From Streptomyces sp. MUM 178J (GTDB taxonomy: Bacteria; Actinomycetota; Actinomycetes; Streptomycetales; Streptomycetaceae), in NCBI RefSeq assembly GCF_022414575.1, contig NZ_JADWYQ010000013.1, positions 1-64,000 of the forward strand: DNA of 64,000 bases, read 5' to 3'. The notes under the pieces are model-generated. The model saw only the letters and a list, made by a program, of their open reading frames with translations, was not told the origin of the DNA and did no database searches. Positions within the stretch are counted from its first letter, which is position 1. Every line of letters starts with the position of its first letter. Both the position numbers and the translations under genes were made by a program. Of the stretch, positions 26,601-35,756 are shown in pieces.

Positions 26601-27348
26601 GGACGCCTCCTTTCGCTGCGGTCTTGTGTCCGATCCGCATCCCTATGGTCGTCCATGATGCGGATCGCGCGCCAAGTGGATAGTCGCCGTGCAGGCGATT
26701 CGTGACGGTACTGGTGCAGAAGATATGGCGATTCGTCAAGGTTGTTGCCCTGTAGGCGACCTGAGGACATAAAAAATATGAGCGTCGAGCCGGACGGGTG
26801 AGGCGAGGGGGCAACCGGGTGAACGGCTGCCGCGACCCTCGCCTCGTCCGCCAACGGGCGAAGGGTCTGCCCGCGCCCCGGGGACCCGCTCCCCGCGAGT
26901 CGGCCACACGGAGGGCGAATTCCGGCCGCGTCGCAGCCCATCCGGCCAAGCAGCCGCCCCGCCCGCCCCGCCTCGCGCCCGAACACGCCCCGGTCTCCGG
27001 GGCAAGCCCCTCACCGGCCATCTCCTTGCCCCGCTCAACCGCGGACCGCCACTCCCCCGCGCGGTGATGCGCCGTCAAGGGACCTGATCAGCACCCATTC
27101 TGAGGTGCGGCGCGCCCCTGAAGCGCACTGCTTCAGCCATGTGCTCCCCGGCGGGCGGCCCACGACCGAAAGGCACCCTTGCGGGAGAAGTTGACGGCGG
27201 AAATACTCCCGAGCAGCGCTTGTCAGGGACACCGTCTGTCCGAAAACCGGACAGACTTCTGACCTTCGATCAGATATGCGCCCTGGCTGCGCCTCACGGG
27301 CCCCGAACCCCACAACGGGCCCCCGATTCCCCTCGGGAGGAATGAGAA
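26601..27348. other. 748-bp non-coding region between sflA and the first protease
   Basis: No convincing gene. Near sflA the 10-mer ggcgattcgt occurs at 26694-26703 and 26727-26736 in an AT-richer stretch that should hold the sflA promoter. A 10-bp inverted repeat (gaggcgaggg 26800-26809 with complement 26836-26845) could be a terminator left by a lost gene. The protease end has the promoter and GGAGG at about 27336. Confidence 0.5.
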
Positions 27349-28254
27349 GTGAGGATCAAGCGCACCACCCCCCGCACCCGCACGGCGAGACGCAGCCGCC
27401 TGCTCGCCGTCGCCACCGGGCTGATCGCCGCCGCGGCCCTGGCCGTACCCACCGCCAGCGCCGACTCCGCGCAGACCGGGACCTTCAGCGCCGACCGGCT
27501 TGCCGCCGCCGGCGACGCCGTCCTCGACGCGGATGTCGCGGGCACCGCCTGGCATGTCGACAAGTCGACCGGTACGGTCGTCGTCACCGCCGACAGCACG
27601 GTCTCCCAGGCCGAGATAGCCAAGATCAAGCGCGAGGCCGGAGCCGACGCCGGCGCCCTGCGCATCGAACGCACCCCCGGTGTCTTCTCCACGCTGCTCT
27701 CCGGCGGGGACGCCGTCTACGCGCCGAGCTGGCGCTGCTCCGCGGGCTTCAACGTCCGCAGGGGCGGCACGTACTACTTCCTGACCGCCGGCCACTGCAC
27801 CGACGGCTACCCGAACTGGTACACCAACTCCTCGCGCTCCACGCTCATCGGCCCCACGGCCGGATCCAGCTTCCCGGGCAATGACTACGGCATCGTCCGG
27901 TACTCCAGCAGCTCGGTGTCGCACCCGGGCACCGTCGGCAGCATCGACATCACCGGCGCCGCCGATGCCTACGTCGGCATGTCCGTCTGCCGCCGCGGCT
28001 CGACGACGGGCACCCACTGCGGTCAGGTCACCGGCCTCAACGCCACGGTCAACTACGGCGGCGGCGATGTCGTGTACGGCATGATCCGCACCAACGTGTG
28101 CGCCGAACCGGGCGACAGCGGCGGTCCGCTGTACTCCGGCAGCCGGGCCGTCGGCCTCACCTCGGGCGGCAGCGGCAACTGCACCTGGGGCGGCACCACG
28201 TTCTTCCAGCCGGTCACCGAAGCGCTGAGTCGGTACGGAGTCAGCGTGTACTGA
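27349..28254 (+). CDS. secreted serine protease, streptogrisin A/B-like (S1)
   Basis: A 301-residue prepro-protease: signal peptide (about 1-38, ending TASA), propeptide (about 39-116), and a mature chymotrypsin-fold domain from about residue 117. The catalytic triad is visible as His149 (TAGHC), Asp179 (GNDYG) and Ser257 (GDSGGP). Cysteines at 130/150 and 251/278 would form the usual disulfides. The propeptide is short, as in streptogrisins A and B. GTG 27349 follows GGGAGG at about 9 nt. A related protease lies 320 nt downstream on the same strand, behind a terminator. Confidence 0.92.
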   Translation: MRIKRTTPRTRTARRSRLLAVATGLIAAAALAVPTASADSAQTGTFSADRLAAAGDAVLDADVAGTAWHVDKSTGTVVVTADSTVSQAEIAKIKREAGADAGALRIERTPGVFSTLLSGGDAVYAPSWRCSAGFNVRRGGTYYFLTAGHCTDGYPNWYTNSSRSTLIGPTAGSSFPGNDYGIVRYSSSSVSHPGTVGSIDITGAADAYVGMSVCRRGSTTGTHCGQVTGLNATVNYGGGDVVYGMIRTNVCAEPGDSGGPLYSGSRAVGLTSGGSGNCTWGGTTFFQPVTEALSRYGVSVY

Positions 28255-28285
28255 CCCGGCCTGCGTCGACCCGCACCCGGCAAGC

Positions 28286-28323
28286 AGGCCCCCGTCCGGC
28301 AGTCGGCAGCCGGGCGGGGGCCT
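28286..28323 (+). terminator. terminator after the first protease
   Basis: 14-bp arms (28286-28299 and 28310-28323, one mismatch) with a 10-nt loop, about 30 nt after the protease stop. Confidence 0.8.
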
Positions 28324-28345
28324 TCCCCATGGTTGAAAACCAGAC

Positions 28346-28357
28346 AGGACTAGTCCT
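28346..28357. promoter_or_regulatory. 12-bp palindrome in the second protease promoter region
   Basis: aggactagtcct is a perfect palindrome within the AT-richer 28324-28570 leader, which is otherwise free of ORFs. It is a candidate operator; no cognate regulator is known here. Confidence 0.4.
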
Positions 28358-28574
28358 TACGCAATGCCCATGGTGCGATTGCACCTGGTGTTCGCAAACG
28401 GAATCGACCTGTGGTGATCGAGGTGGTGAAGCTCCTGTGGCCACAGCTCAGTTGTCGTGTGGGCGTCCTGAAGTCGACCTTGTGTGTGGGCGATCGGCAT
28501 CGGAATAGTGGGGGGCGATCCTCCGTGTTCGACCACCCCACTGGCTCGGACGCGGCCCCCCACAGGAGGTTGTG

Positions 28575-29660
28575 TTGAAGCACCGACGCATGCCCAAAAG
28601 GAAAGTGGCGATGGCGGGAGGGGCGATTCTCGCCGTGGTCGCCGCGGGCGTCACCTTCCAGAGTGCGAATGCCACGGACTCGCCCAAGGAGTTCAAGGCG
28701 AAGACTCTCTCCGCGACCGCGGCCGGAAAGCTCGCCTCGACGCTGCAGCAGGACCTGGGCGCAGACGGAGCGGGTGTGTACTACGACGCCGAGGCGAGGG
28801 CCCTCGTGGTGAACGTCGTCGACGAGTCCGCGGCGCAGACCGTGCGCAAGGCGGGCGGCAAGGCGAAGGTCGTGGAGAACTCCCAGGCCGAACTGAAGTC
28901 GGCCCGGCAGACCCTCACCGACAAGGCGACCATCCCCGGCACCTCATGGGCGGTGGACCCGGTCTCCAACAAGGTGGTCGTCACCGCGGACCGCACGGTC
29001 GAGGGCGCGGAGTGGGACCGGCTCAGCCGGGTCGTCGAGACGCTCGGAGGGAAGGCGGAACTGAAGAAGTCCGCCGGGGAGTTCAAGCCCTTCGCCTCCG
29101 GCGGGGACGCCATCTTCTCGGGCGGGGGCCGCTGCTCCCTCGGCTTCAACGTCCTCAGGAACGGCGAGCCGCACTTCCTCACCGCCGGCCACTGCGGGCA
29201 GTCCGGCAGCCGCTGGTCCGACTCCCGCGGCGGCGGGCCGATCGGCACGATGCTCGACTCGCAGTTCCCCGGCAACGACTTCGCGCTCGTCAAGTACGAC
29301 GACAACGCCCCGCAGCCGAGCCAGGTCAACCTCTACAACGGCACCGCCCGGCGGATAACCGGCGCGGGCGAGGCCACGGTCGGCATGGGAGTCCAGCGCA
29401 GCGGCTCCACCACCCAGGTCCGCAGCGGCCAGGTCACCGGCCTCGACGCCACGGTCAACTACGGCAACGGCGACATCGTCAACGGTCTCATCCAGACGAA
29501 CGTCTGCGCCGAGCCGGGCGACAGCGGCGGCTCCCTCTTCGCGGGCGACACCGCGATCGGTCTGACCTCGGGCGGCAGCGGCGACTGCTCCTTCGGTGGC
29601 GAGACGTTCTTCCAGCCGGTGTCCGAGGCGCTGGCGGTGTACGGCGCGGAGATCGGCTGA
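28575..29660 (+). CDS. secreted serine protease, streptogrisin D-like (S1) with long propeptide
   Basis: 361 residues: signal peptide (MKHRRMPKRK then a hydrophobic core, cut near residue 33), a long propeptide (about 34-172) typical of streptogrisin D and alpha-lytic-type enzymes, and the mature domain from ASGGDAIF (about 174). The triad is His206, Asp235 and Ser317. The start is taken as TTG 28575 because AGGAGG (28564-28569) is 5 nt away and the encoded MKHRR start is the family norm; GTG 28572 is only 2 nt from the ribosome site. It shares the mature fold with its upstream neighbour but has a different propeptide. Confidence 0.9.
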   Translation: MKHRRMPKRKVAMAGGAILAVVAAGVTFQSANATDSPKEFKAKTLSATAAGKLASTLQQDLGADGAGVYYDAEARALVVNVVDESAAQTVRKAGGKAKVVENSQAELKSARQTLTDKATIPGTSWAVDPVSNKVVVTADRTVEGAEWDRLSRVVETLGGKAELKKSAGEFKPFASGGDAIFSGGGRCSLGFNVLRNGEPHFLTAGHCGQSGSRWSDSRGGGPIGTMLDSQFPGNDFALVKYDDNAPQPSQVNLYNGTARRITGAGEATVGMGVQRSGSTTQVRSGQVTGLDATVNYGNGDIVNGLIQTNVCAEPGDSGGSLFAGDTAIGLTSGGSGDCSFGGETFFQPVSEALAVYGAEIG

Positions 29661-29702
29661 GCTCTGACGGCCGGTCGACGCCCGGCTGTTGACGCCTGAC
29701 GG

Positions 29703-29747
29703 GTTGACGCCCGCCCCGGACGCCCTGGCTCCGGGGCGGGCGTCAAC
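29703..29747 (+). terminator. strong terminator after the second protease
   Basis: Perfect 18-bp inverted repeat (29703-29720 and 29730-29747) with a 9-nt loop. It lies between convergent genes and probably acts on both strands. Confidence 0.88.
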
Positions 29748-29830
29748 TGCTCGGCCAGACGCCGGAACGATGTTGACAACCTCATGTGTCATCGGTCCGA
29801 GTCGCCGATGCCGATGCCGATGGTGTCGGA

Positions 29831-30877
29831 TCACGCCGGGGCGCGTGGGGAAGTCCCCGCCCCCACCGGCCCCCCGTCCTCCTCGCCGTTGCGGCGCAGG
29901 GAGGCCATGATCAGGGTGATCGCGGTGCCGACCGCGGCCCAGGCGGACAGGACGAGCAGCGGGCCCATGACCGCGTTGCCCAGGAAGTAGGCGATGGAGC
30001 GGGCGGTCCAGGTGCCCGCGCCCGGGGGGAGGGCAGGGCCGATGGAACGCCAGAAGTCGGGGAGCAGGGGGCCGGGGACTGCGCCGCCCGCGCTGGGGTT
30101 GCCGGCGATCACGACCAGCAGGATGGCCAGGCCGATGCCCACGATCCCGAAGAGCGACTGGAGGGCCAGGGTGGCCGCGCCGACCGCGAAGACGACAAGG
30201 GCGCCGAGGCTCCACAGCGCGGCGACACTGCCCGGCAGGGCGTCCAGGACGGGGCCCGCGATCACCGCGCCGAGGAGGCCGGAGACGACGGAGTACAGGG
30301 CCATCACCGCGAGCCGGAGCAGGGCGCGGGAGCTGTTGGCGGGCCGGGCGCCCGCGCTGATCGCCAGGACCGCGGCGCAGAGATAGCCGCCCACGCACCA
30401 GCCGACCACCAGATAGAAGGAGGAGAGCCCGCCCGCGTCCCCGGCGGACGCGGGGGCGACGTCCTCGACGGCCAGGGTGCGCTGCTGTGCCCGCTCCACT
30501 TGTTCGAAGATCCTGATCAGGGCGCGGGTCTCTGCGGCGCCCTGGCCGGAGGCGGTCAGCAGGGTGTCCTCCGTCGATCGGGGGTCGATCAGCAGCGCCG
30601 CGTCGATGTCCCGCTGGAGCATCTGCCCGCGTGCGTCCTGCTCGTCGGTGAGCGCACGGGGGTCCAGCGGATCTCCCGGCAGCGCCCGCAGCCGCTCGAG
30701 CGCCTGCTCCGCCGCCTGCGGGGGCGCGACCACCGCGACCTTGACGTCCTTTGGGTCCGGATGGTGCAGCGCGCCGATGTACGAGGCGATGAACAGCAGC
30801 TGGAGAGCGAGCACGCCGATGACGAGCGCGGCGGCCCGGGGGGTGACGGCGTTCCTCAGCTCATCCGCGAACCTCAT
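29831..30877 (-). CDS. YhgE/Pip-like or ABC-2-type membrane protein
   Basis: 348 residues. One N-terminal membrane helix (about 16-36), an extracytoplasmic domain of about 120 residues, then five helices (about 160-335) give the layout of YhgE/Pip-like or DUF3533 membrane proteins, sometimes annotated as ABC-2 permeases. No ATPase gene is adjacent, so a transport role is unproven. ATG 30877 is chosen because it precedes the basic residues and first helix; in-frame starts further upstream (GTG 30898, ATG 30970) lack good ribosome sites. It is divergent from dnaE2. Confidence 0.75.
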   Translation of the reverse strand: MRFADELRNAVTPRAAALVIGVLALQLLFIASYIGALHHPDPKDVKVAVVAPPQAAEQALERLRALPGDPLDPRALTDEQDARGQMLQRDIDAALLIDPRSTEDTLLTASGQGAAETRALIRIFEQVERAQQRTLAVEDVAPASAGDAGGLSSFYLVVGWCVGGYLCAAVLAISAGARPANSSRALLRLAVMALYSVVSGLLGAVIAGPVLDALPGSVAALWSLGALVVFAVGAATLALQSLFGIVGIGLAILLVVIAGNPSAGGAVPGPLLPDFWRSIGPALPPGAGTWTARSIAYFLGNAVMGPLLVLSAWAAVGTAITLIMASLRRNGEEDGGPVGAGTSPRAPA

Positions 30878-30974
30878 GGCCTCAACGCTCCGTGCCACTC
30901 GGCGTTCCCGCAGGTGGGAGGGGGCTGGATGGCTGAGGGGCCGGCGCGGAGAGGCGGCGCCGCCATGCATCGTA

Positions 30975-30984
30975 CGAACGTTCG
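30975..30984. promoter_or_regulatory. GAACGTTC-type palindrome at the dnaE2 promoter
   Basis: cgaacgttcg is a perfect 10-bp palindrome about 60 nt before dnaE2, followed by a possible -10 (tatggt at 30994). The half-sites are those of the Gram-positive LexA box (GAAC-n4-GTTC), but the 4-nt spacer is absent, so LexA binding is uncertain. Confidence 0.45.
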
Positions 30985-31044
30985 AAACTTGGTCTATGGT
31001 GGTGGAGGAGGGGGAGGTGAGACGGACTGATCCAGGAGGTGCGG

Positions 31045-34000
31045 GTGCCCGGCTTCACGCATCTGCACACCGTTTCCGGGTTCTCCCTGCGCTACGGGGC
31101 TTCCCACCCGGAGCGGCTGGCCGAGCGTGCCGCCGAACGGGGTATGGACGCCCTCGCGCTGACCGACCGCGACACCCTCGCCGGCGCGGTCCGCTTCGCC
31201 AAGGCGTGTGCGAAGGAGGGTGTGGGCATCCGGCCGCTGTTCGGCGTGGACCTCGCGATCGGCGACCGCGCCCCCGTCGAGGACCGGCCGGCCGAGCGGC
31301 GGCGCACCCCCGTGCGCGGCGGCGCCTTCGTGGACGAGACCGCCCCCCGCGCTGTCTTCCTCGCCCGCTCCCGTGGGGGCTGGGCCCGGCTGTGCCGGAT
31401 GGTCGGCGCCGCCCATGCGGCCGCCGACGCCGGCAGTCCGCTGCTTCCCTGGGACGACAACAGCGGCGATGAGCTGACCGTACTGCTCGGCCCCGCCTCC
31501 GACGTCGGCCGCGCCCTGACCGCAGGCCGCCCCGACCGCGCGGCCAGACTGCTCGCCCCCTGGCAGGAGCGGTACGGCGACCGGCTGCGCCTGGAAGTCG
31601 TGCACCACGGCCGCACCGGCACCGTCCCCGGCTCGCTGCGCCAGGCCGCCCGCACCCTCGGCTTCGCCGCCCAGCAGGGCGTACGGGCCGTGCTGACGAA
31701 CGCAGTACGGTACGCCGACCCCGGCCAGGGGCCGGTGGCCGACGTCCTGGACGCCGCCCGCCGCCTGGTCCCCATCGACCCCTCCAAGGGCCTCGACAGC
31801 GGGGAGCGCTGGCTCAAGGACGCGGCCGCCATGGCCCGCCTCGCCGAGCAGACCGCCGAGGCCGCCGGATTCCGCCGCGACACCGCGCACCGGCTGCTCG
31901 CCATGACGGAGGAGAGCGCCGCCGAATGCCTCGTCGACCCCGAAGACGACCTGGGCCTCGGCACGGTCCACTTCCCGGAGCCGCATCTGGTCGGCGCGGA
32001 CCGCCGCACCCCGCAGCGGGTGCTCGCCTCCCGCGCCGCCGCAGGCATGGTGCTGCGCGGCTATGACGGCCGCCGTGCCTACTGGGAGCGGATGCACCAC
32101 GAACTGGACATCATCGCCCACTGGGGCTATGCCTCCTACTTCCTCACCGTCGCCCAGGTCGTCGACGACATCCGGGCGAGGGGAATCCGGGTCGCCGCAC
32201 GAGGCTCCGGCGCGGGCTCGCTGGTCAACCACCTGCTCGGCATCGCCCATGCCGACCCCGTCGAACAGGGACTGCTGATGGAGCGCTTCCTGTCCAAGCG
32301 GCGCTCCGTGCTGCCCGACATCGACATCGACGTGGAGTCCGCCCGCCGGATCGAGGTCTACCGCGCCATCATCGAACGCTTCGGCGAGGAGCGGGTCGCG
32401 ACCGTCGCCATGCCCGAGACCTACCGGGTGCGCCATGCGGTACGGGACGTGGGGGCCGCGCTCTCCATGGACCCGGCCGAGATCGACGAGATCGCCAAGT
32501 CCTTCCCGCACATCCGGGCCCGCGACGCCGGCGCCGCCCTGGACGAACTGCCCGAGCTGCGCACCCTCGCCGAGCGGCGGGAGAAGCACGGGCGGCTGTG
32601 GGAGCTGGTCGAGGCGCTGGACGCGCTGCCGCGCGGGGTCGCCATGCACCCGTGCGGGGTGCTGCTCTCCGACGCCTCGCTGCTGACCCGTACCCCGGTG
32701 GTGCCCACCAGCGGGGAGTCCCTGCCCATGTCGCAGTTCGACAAGGACGACGTGGAAGACCTCGGGCTGCTCAAACTCGACGTCCTCGGTGTGCGGATGC
32801 AGTCGGCGATGGCGCACGCGGTCGCCGAACTGCGCCGTACGACGGGCCGGGAGTTCGACCTCGACGACCCGGAGCAGGTCAGGCCGGGCGACCCGGCAAC
32901 ATATGAGCTGATCAGATCGGCCGAGACGCTGGGCTGCTTCCAGATCGAGTCGCCCGGCCAGCGCGATCTGGTCGGCAGGCTCCAGCCGTCGACCTTCCAT
33001 GATCTGGTCGTCGACATCTCGCTGTTCCGGCCTGGCCCCGTCGCGGCCGACATGGTGCGGCCGTTCATCGAGGCCCGGCACGGCCGGGCGCCCATCCGCT
33101 ATCCGCACCCCGATCTGGAGGAGCCGCTGAAGGAGACCTACGGCGTCGTCGTCTTCCATGAGCAGATCATCGAGATGCTGCACATCATGACCGGCTGCGG
33201 CCGGGACGAGGCCGACCGGGTGCGGCGCGGACTCTCCCACCCCGAGTCACAGGGCGCGATCAAGGCATGGTTCGCCCAGCGGGCGAAGGCCAGGGGCTAT
33301 GCGCCGGAGGTCGTCGACCGCACCTGGGAGATCGTCGAGGCGTTCGGCTCGTACGGCTTCTGCAAGGCGCACGCCGTCGCCTTCGCCGTGCCCACCTATC
33401 AGTCGGCCTGGCTCAAGGCGCACCATCCGGCCGCCTTCTACGCCGGGCTGCTCACCCATGACCCCGGCATGTATCCCAAGCGGCTGCTGCTGGCGGACGC
33501 CCGGCGGCGCGGGGTGCCGGTGCTGCCGCTGGATGTGAACCGCTCGGCAGTCGCACACCACATCGAACTGGTGTCTGGTGGAAAGGGTGAATACGGGGCC
33601 TCCGGGGCGTGGGGACTCCGGCTCGGGCTCGCCGACGTCCATGGCGTCACCGGGGCGGAGGCCGCCCGTATCGAGGCCGGACAGCCCTACACCTCCCTGC
33701 GGGACTTCTGGGAGCGGGCCCGCCCCAGCCGTCCGATCGCCGAACGGCTCGCCCAGGTCGGCGCGCTGGACGCCTTCGGCGCGAACCGGCGCGATCTGCT
33801 GCTGCATCTCGCCGAACTCCACCGCGGACACCGTGCCGCCGGGGCGTACGGCAGTCAGCTCCCGCTCTCCGACGGGCAGCGGACCGCCCGCATCGGACTG
33901 CCCGACCTCAGCGACGCCGAGCGGCTGAGCGCCGAACTGGGCGTGCTCTCCATGGATGTCTCCCGCCATCTGATGGGGGATCACCAAGCCTTCCTGGAGG

Positions 34001-34599
34001 AGCTGGGCGTGGTCTCCGCCCGTCGGCTGCGCGCCGCTCCGCACGGGCAGACCGTGCTGGTCGCGGGCGCGAAGGCGGCCACCCAGACCCCGCCGGTCCG
34101 GTCCGGCAAGCGGGTCGTGTTCACCACCCTCGACGACGGCACCGGCCTGGTCGACCTCGCCTTCTTCGACGACAGCCACGAGGCGTGCGCCCACACCGTC
34201 TTCCACTCCTGGCTGCTGCTGGTGCGCGGTACGGTGCAGCGGCGCGGGCCGCGCAGCCTCAGCGTGGTCGGCGCGGCTGCCTGGAACCTGGCGGAGCTGA
34301 TCGAACTGCGGCGTACGGGAGGGCTCGACGCGGTCGCGGCCCGGCTGGCCCGGCAGCAGCAGCCGGGGAGCGGTGACGCCCGGCGGCAGTCGTCGGGAGA
34401 TGGTGACGCCCGGCAGCAGCAGTCGGGGGACGGTGACGCCCGGCAGCAGTCGTCGGCCGACAGCGGCCGCCGCATCACCCTGTCGACCGGCTATGAGCTC
34501 AACCCCTGGGCGGACCTCCAGCCTCCGGGTGAGAAGGCCGCCACCGGACGGGCCGTGGGCAGGAAGCTGTGGCACCAGAGCCCCGGGAGCGCAGGATGA
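31045..34599 (+). CDS. dnaE2: error-prone DNA polymerase III alpha subunit DnaE2 (ImuC)
   Basis: DnaE2 is the C-family polymerase used for translesion synthesis and damage-induced mutagenesis. The 1184-residue protein has an N-terminal PHP domain (FTHLHTVSGFSLRYGASHP), the polymerase active-site Asp cluster (LPDIDIDVESARR), the SHPESQGAIKAWF region of the fingers, and a C-terminal OB domain. Near the C-terminus lies a Gln/Ser/Asp-rich tandem repeat. GTG 31045 is preferred to GTG 31039 because AGGAGG (31034-31039) overlaps the latter. The stop overlaps the Y-family gene (ATGA). I recall this as SCO1739 in S. coelicolor. Confidence 0.93.
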   Translation: MPGFTHLHTVSGFSLRYGASHPERLAERAAERGMDALALTDRDTLAGAVRFAKACAKEGVGIRPLFGVDLAIGDRAPVEDRPAERRRTPVRGGAFVDETAPRAVFLARSRGGWARLCRMVGAAHAAADAGSPLLPWDDNSGDELTVLLGPASDVGRALTAGRPDRAARLLAPWQERYGDRLRLEVVHHGRTGTVPGSLRQAARTLGFAAQQGVRAVLTNAVRYADPGQGPVADVLDAARRLVPIDPSKGLDSGERWLKDAAAMARLAEQTAEAAGFRRDTAHRLLAMTEESAAECLVDPEDDLGLGTVHFPEPHLVGADRRTPQRVLASRAAAGMVLRGYDGRRAYWERMHHELDIIAHWGYASYFLTVAQVVDDIRARGIRVAARGSGAGSLVNHLLGIAHADPVEQGLLMERFLSKRRSVLPDIDIDVESARRIEVYRAIIERFGEERVATVAMPETYRVRHAVRDVGAALSMDPAEIDEIAKSFPHIRARDAGAALDELPELRTLAERREKHGRLWELVEALDALPRGVAMHPCGVLLSDASLLTRTPVVPTSGESLPMSQFDKDDVEDLGLLKLDVLGVRMQSAMAHAVAELRRTTGREFDLDDPEQVRPGDPATYELIRSAETLGCFQIESPGQRDLVGRLQPSTFHDLVVDISLFRPGPVAADMVRPFIEARHGRAPIRYPHPDLEEPLKETYGVVVFHEQIIEMLHIMTGCGRDEADRVRRGLSHPESQGAIKAWFAQRAKARGYAPEVVDRTWEIVEAFGSYGFCKAHAVAFAVPTYQSAWLKAHHPAAFYAGLLTHDPGMYPKRLLLADARRRGVPVLPLDVNRSAVAHHIELVSGGKGEYGASGAWGLRLGLADVHGVTGAEAARIEAGQPYTSLRDFWERARPSRPIAERLAQVGALDAFGANRRDLLLHLAELHRGHRAAGAYGSQLPLSDGQRTARIGLPDLSDAERLSAELGVLSMDVSRHLMGDHQAFLEELGVVSARRLRAAPHGQTVLVAGAKAATQTPPVRSGKRVVFTTLDDGTGLVDLAFFDDSHEACAHTVFHSWLLLVRGTVQRRGPRSLSVVGAAAWNLAELIELRRTGGLDAVAARLARQQQPGSGDARRQSSGDGDARQQQSGDGDARQQSSADSGRRITLSTGYELNPWADLQPPGEKAATGRAVGRKLWHQSPGSAG
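34351..34464 (+). repeat. 30-bp tandem repeat inside dnaE2
   Basis: Nearly four copies of a 30-bp unit encode a degenerate RQQQSGDGDA decapeptide between the OB domain and the C-terminus. The unit is in frame, so copy-number changes would preserve the protein. Confidence 0.85.
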
Positions 34600-35561
34600 T
34601 CCTCTATGTCCGCTTCCGGCTGCCTCCGATGCACGAGGCGGCGCTGCCCGAACTGCTCGCGCTGATCGGCGACATCAGTCCGGCGGTGCAGGCGCTGCCG
34701 CCCGATGCCGCGCTCGTCGACATCCGCGGGGCCCAGCGGTACTTCGGCCGGGACGCGGCCGAACTCGCCTCGCTGCTGCGGGTGCGGGCGCTCGCGCACT
34801 GCGGCGTCGACTGCGTCATCGGCGTGGGCCCCAACCCGATGCTCGCGAAGATGGCGGCGCGGGCCGCCGAGCCCGGCGCCACCCTGGCGGTGCCTGAGGA
34901 GGACGCGGCCCGCTTCCTGCGCGGCAAGCCGGTCGCCGCGCTGGAGGGCGTCGGCCCCGCGACGGCCCGTACGCTGTGCGGCTACGGTCTCGACTCCGTC
35001 GACCGGGTCGCCGCCGCACCGCTCGCCGTGCTCCAGCGGATCGTCGGGGCGCGTGCCGGGCGCGAGCTGTGGGAGCGGTCGCACGGCATCGACCGCACGG
35101 CGGTCGTCCCGAACGCCGCTGCCCGCTCCCTCGCCGCCGAACGGTCCTTCCCGCTTGATGAACTGGACCCGGAGCGGCACCGGCGCGCACTGCTGTCGAT
35201 CACGGAGGAACTGGGCGCCAGGATGCGTGCCGAGAAGCAGGTGTGCCGGTCGCTGACCCTGGTCGTGCGGTACGCGGACCGGTCGACCACCACCCGCTCC
35301 CGCACCCTGCGCGAGCCGAGCGCCCACTCGGCCGCGCTCACCTCCGCCGCATACCGGCTCCTCGGCTCGCTCGGGCTGCAGCGGGCCAGGGTGCGGGGCC
35401 TGACGCTGCGTGCGGAGGACCTCACCCCGGCCGAACGGGCCGCCCGGCAGCTGTCGCTCGACCCGGAGGACGAGCGGGCGCGCCGGATCGAGGCGGTCGC
35501 GGACCGGGCCAGGGCCCGGTTTGGCCCGAAGGCGGTCATTCGGGGTTCCCTCGCCGCGTGA
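34596..35561 (+). CDS. Y-family polymerase-like protein (ImuB-like), degenerate active site
   Basis: 321 residues of Y-family polymerase architecture without a normal catalytic centre. The N-terminal strand that should carry the first metal-binding Asp reads ILYVRFR, and the SxDE motif reads PDAALVDIRG, so the Glu is Ala. The palm (GVGPNPMLAKMAARAAEP), helix-hairpin-helix thumb (LEGVGPATARTLCGYG) and little finger domain remain. This is the pattern of ImuB, the non-catalytic adaptor that brings DnaE2 to the beta clamp in mycobacteria. ATG 34596 overlaps the dnaE2 stop by 4 nt. A clamp-binding motif was not obvious to me. Confidence 0.82.
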   Translation: MILYVRFRLPPMHEAALPELLALIGDISPAVQALPPDAALVDIRGAQRYFGRDAAELASLLRVRALAHCGVDCVIGVGPNPMLAKMAARAAEPGATLAVPEEDAARFLRGKPVAALEGVGPATARTLCGYGLDSVDRVAAAPLAVLQRIVGARAGRELWERSHGIDRTAVVPNAAARSLAAERSFPLDELDPERHRRALLSITEELGARMRAEKQVCRSLTLVVRYADRSTTTRSRTLREPSAHSAALTSAAYRLLGSLGLQRARVRGLTLRAEDLTPAERAARQLSLDPEDERARRIEAVADRARARFGPKAVIRGSLAA

Positions 35562-35756
35562 CGCCTGCCCGCGCGGCTGGTTTCACGCAGGTGATGCGCC
35601 TTCAGTTTTTACCGACGCGTAACTTCCCAAGCACTTCCTACTTGTGCGTAACTTGACCTGAGCGCAGCAGTTACAGCCATCAGGCGCACCCCCACGCCTG
35701 CGCTGATGTCATGACCATGCCATCACTTCTCCCTTGAGCCGCAAGGAGACTGATCG

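Noticed and set aside
29831..30877. Complete ABC exporter
   Set aside because: No ATP-binding subunit adjoins the membrane protein, so a transporter call is not supported.
30975..30984. Canonical LexA/SOS box upstream of dnaE2
   Set aside because: Half-sites are correct, but the required 4-nt spacer is missing, so it is kept only as a palindrome.
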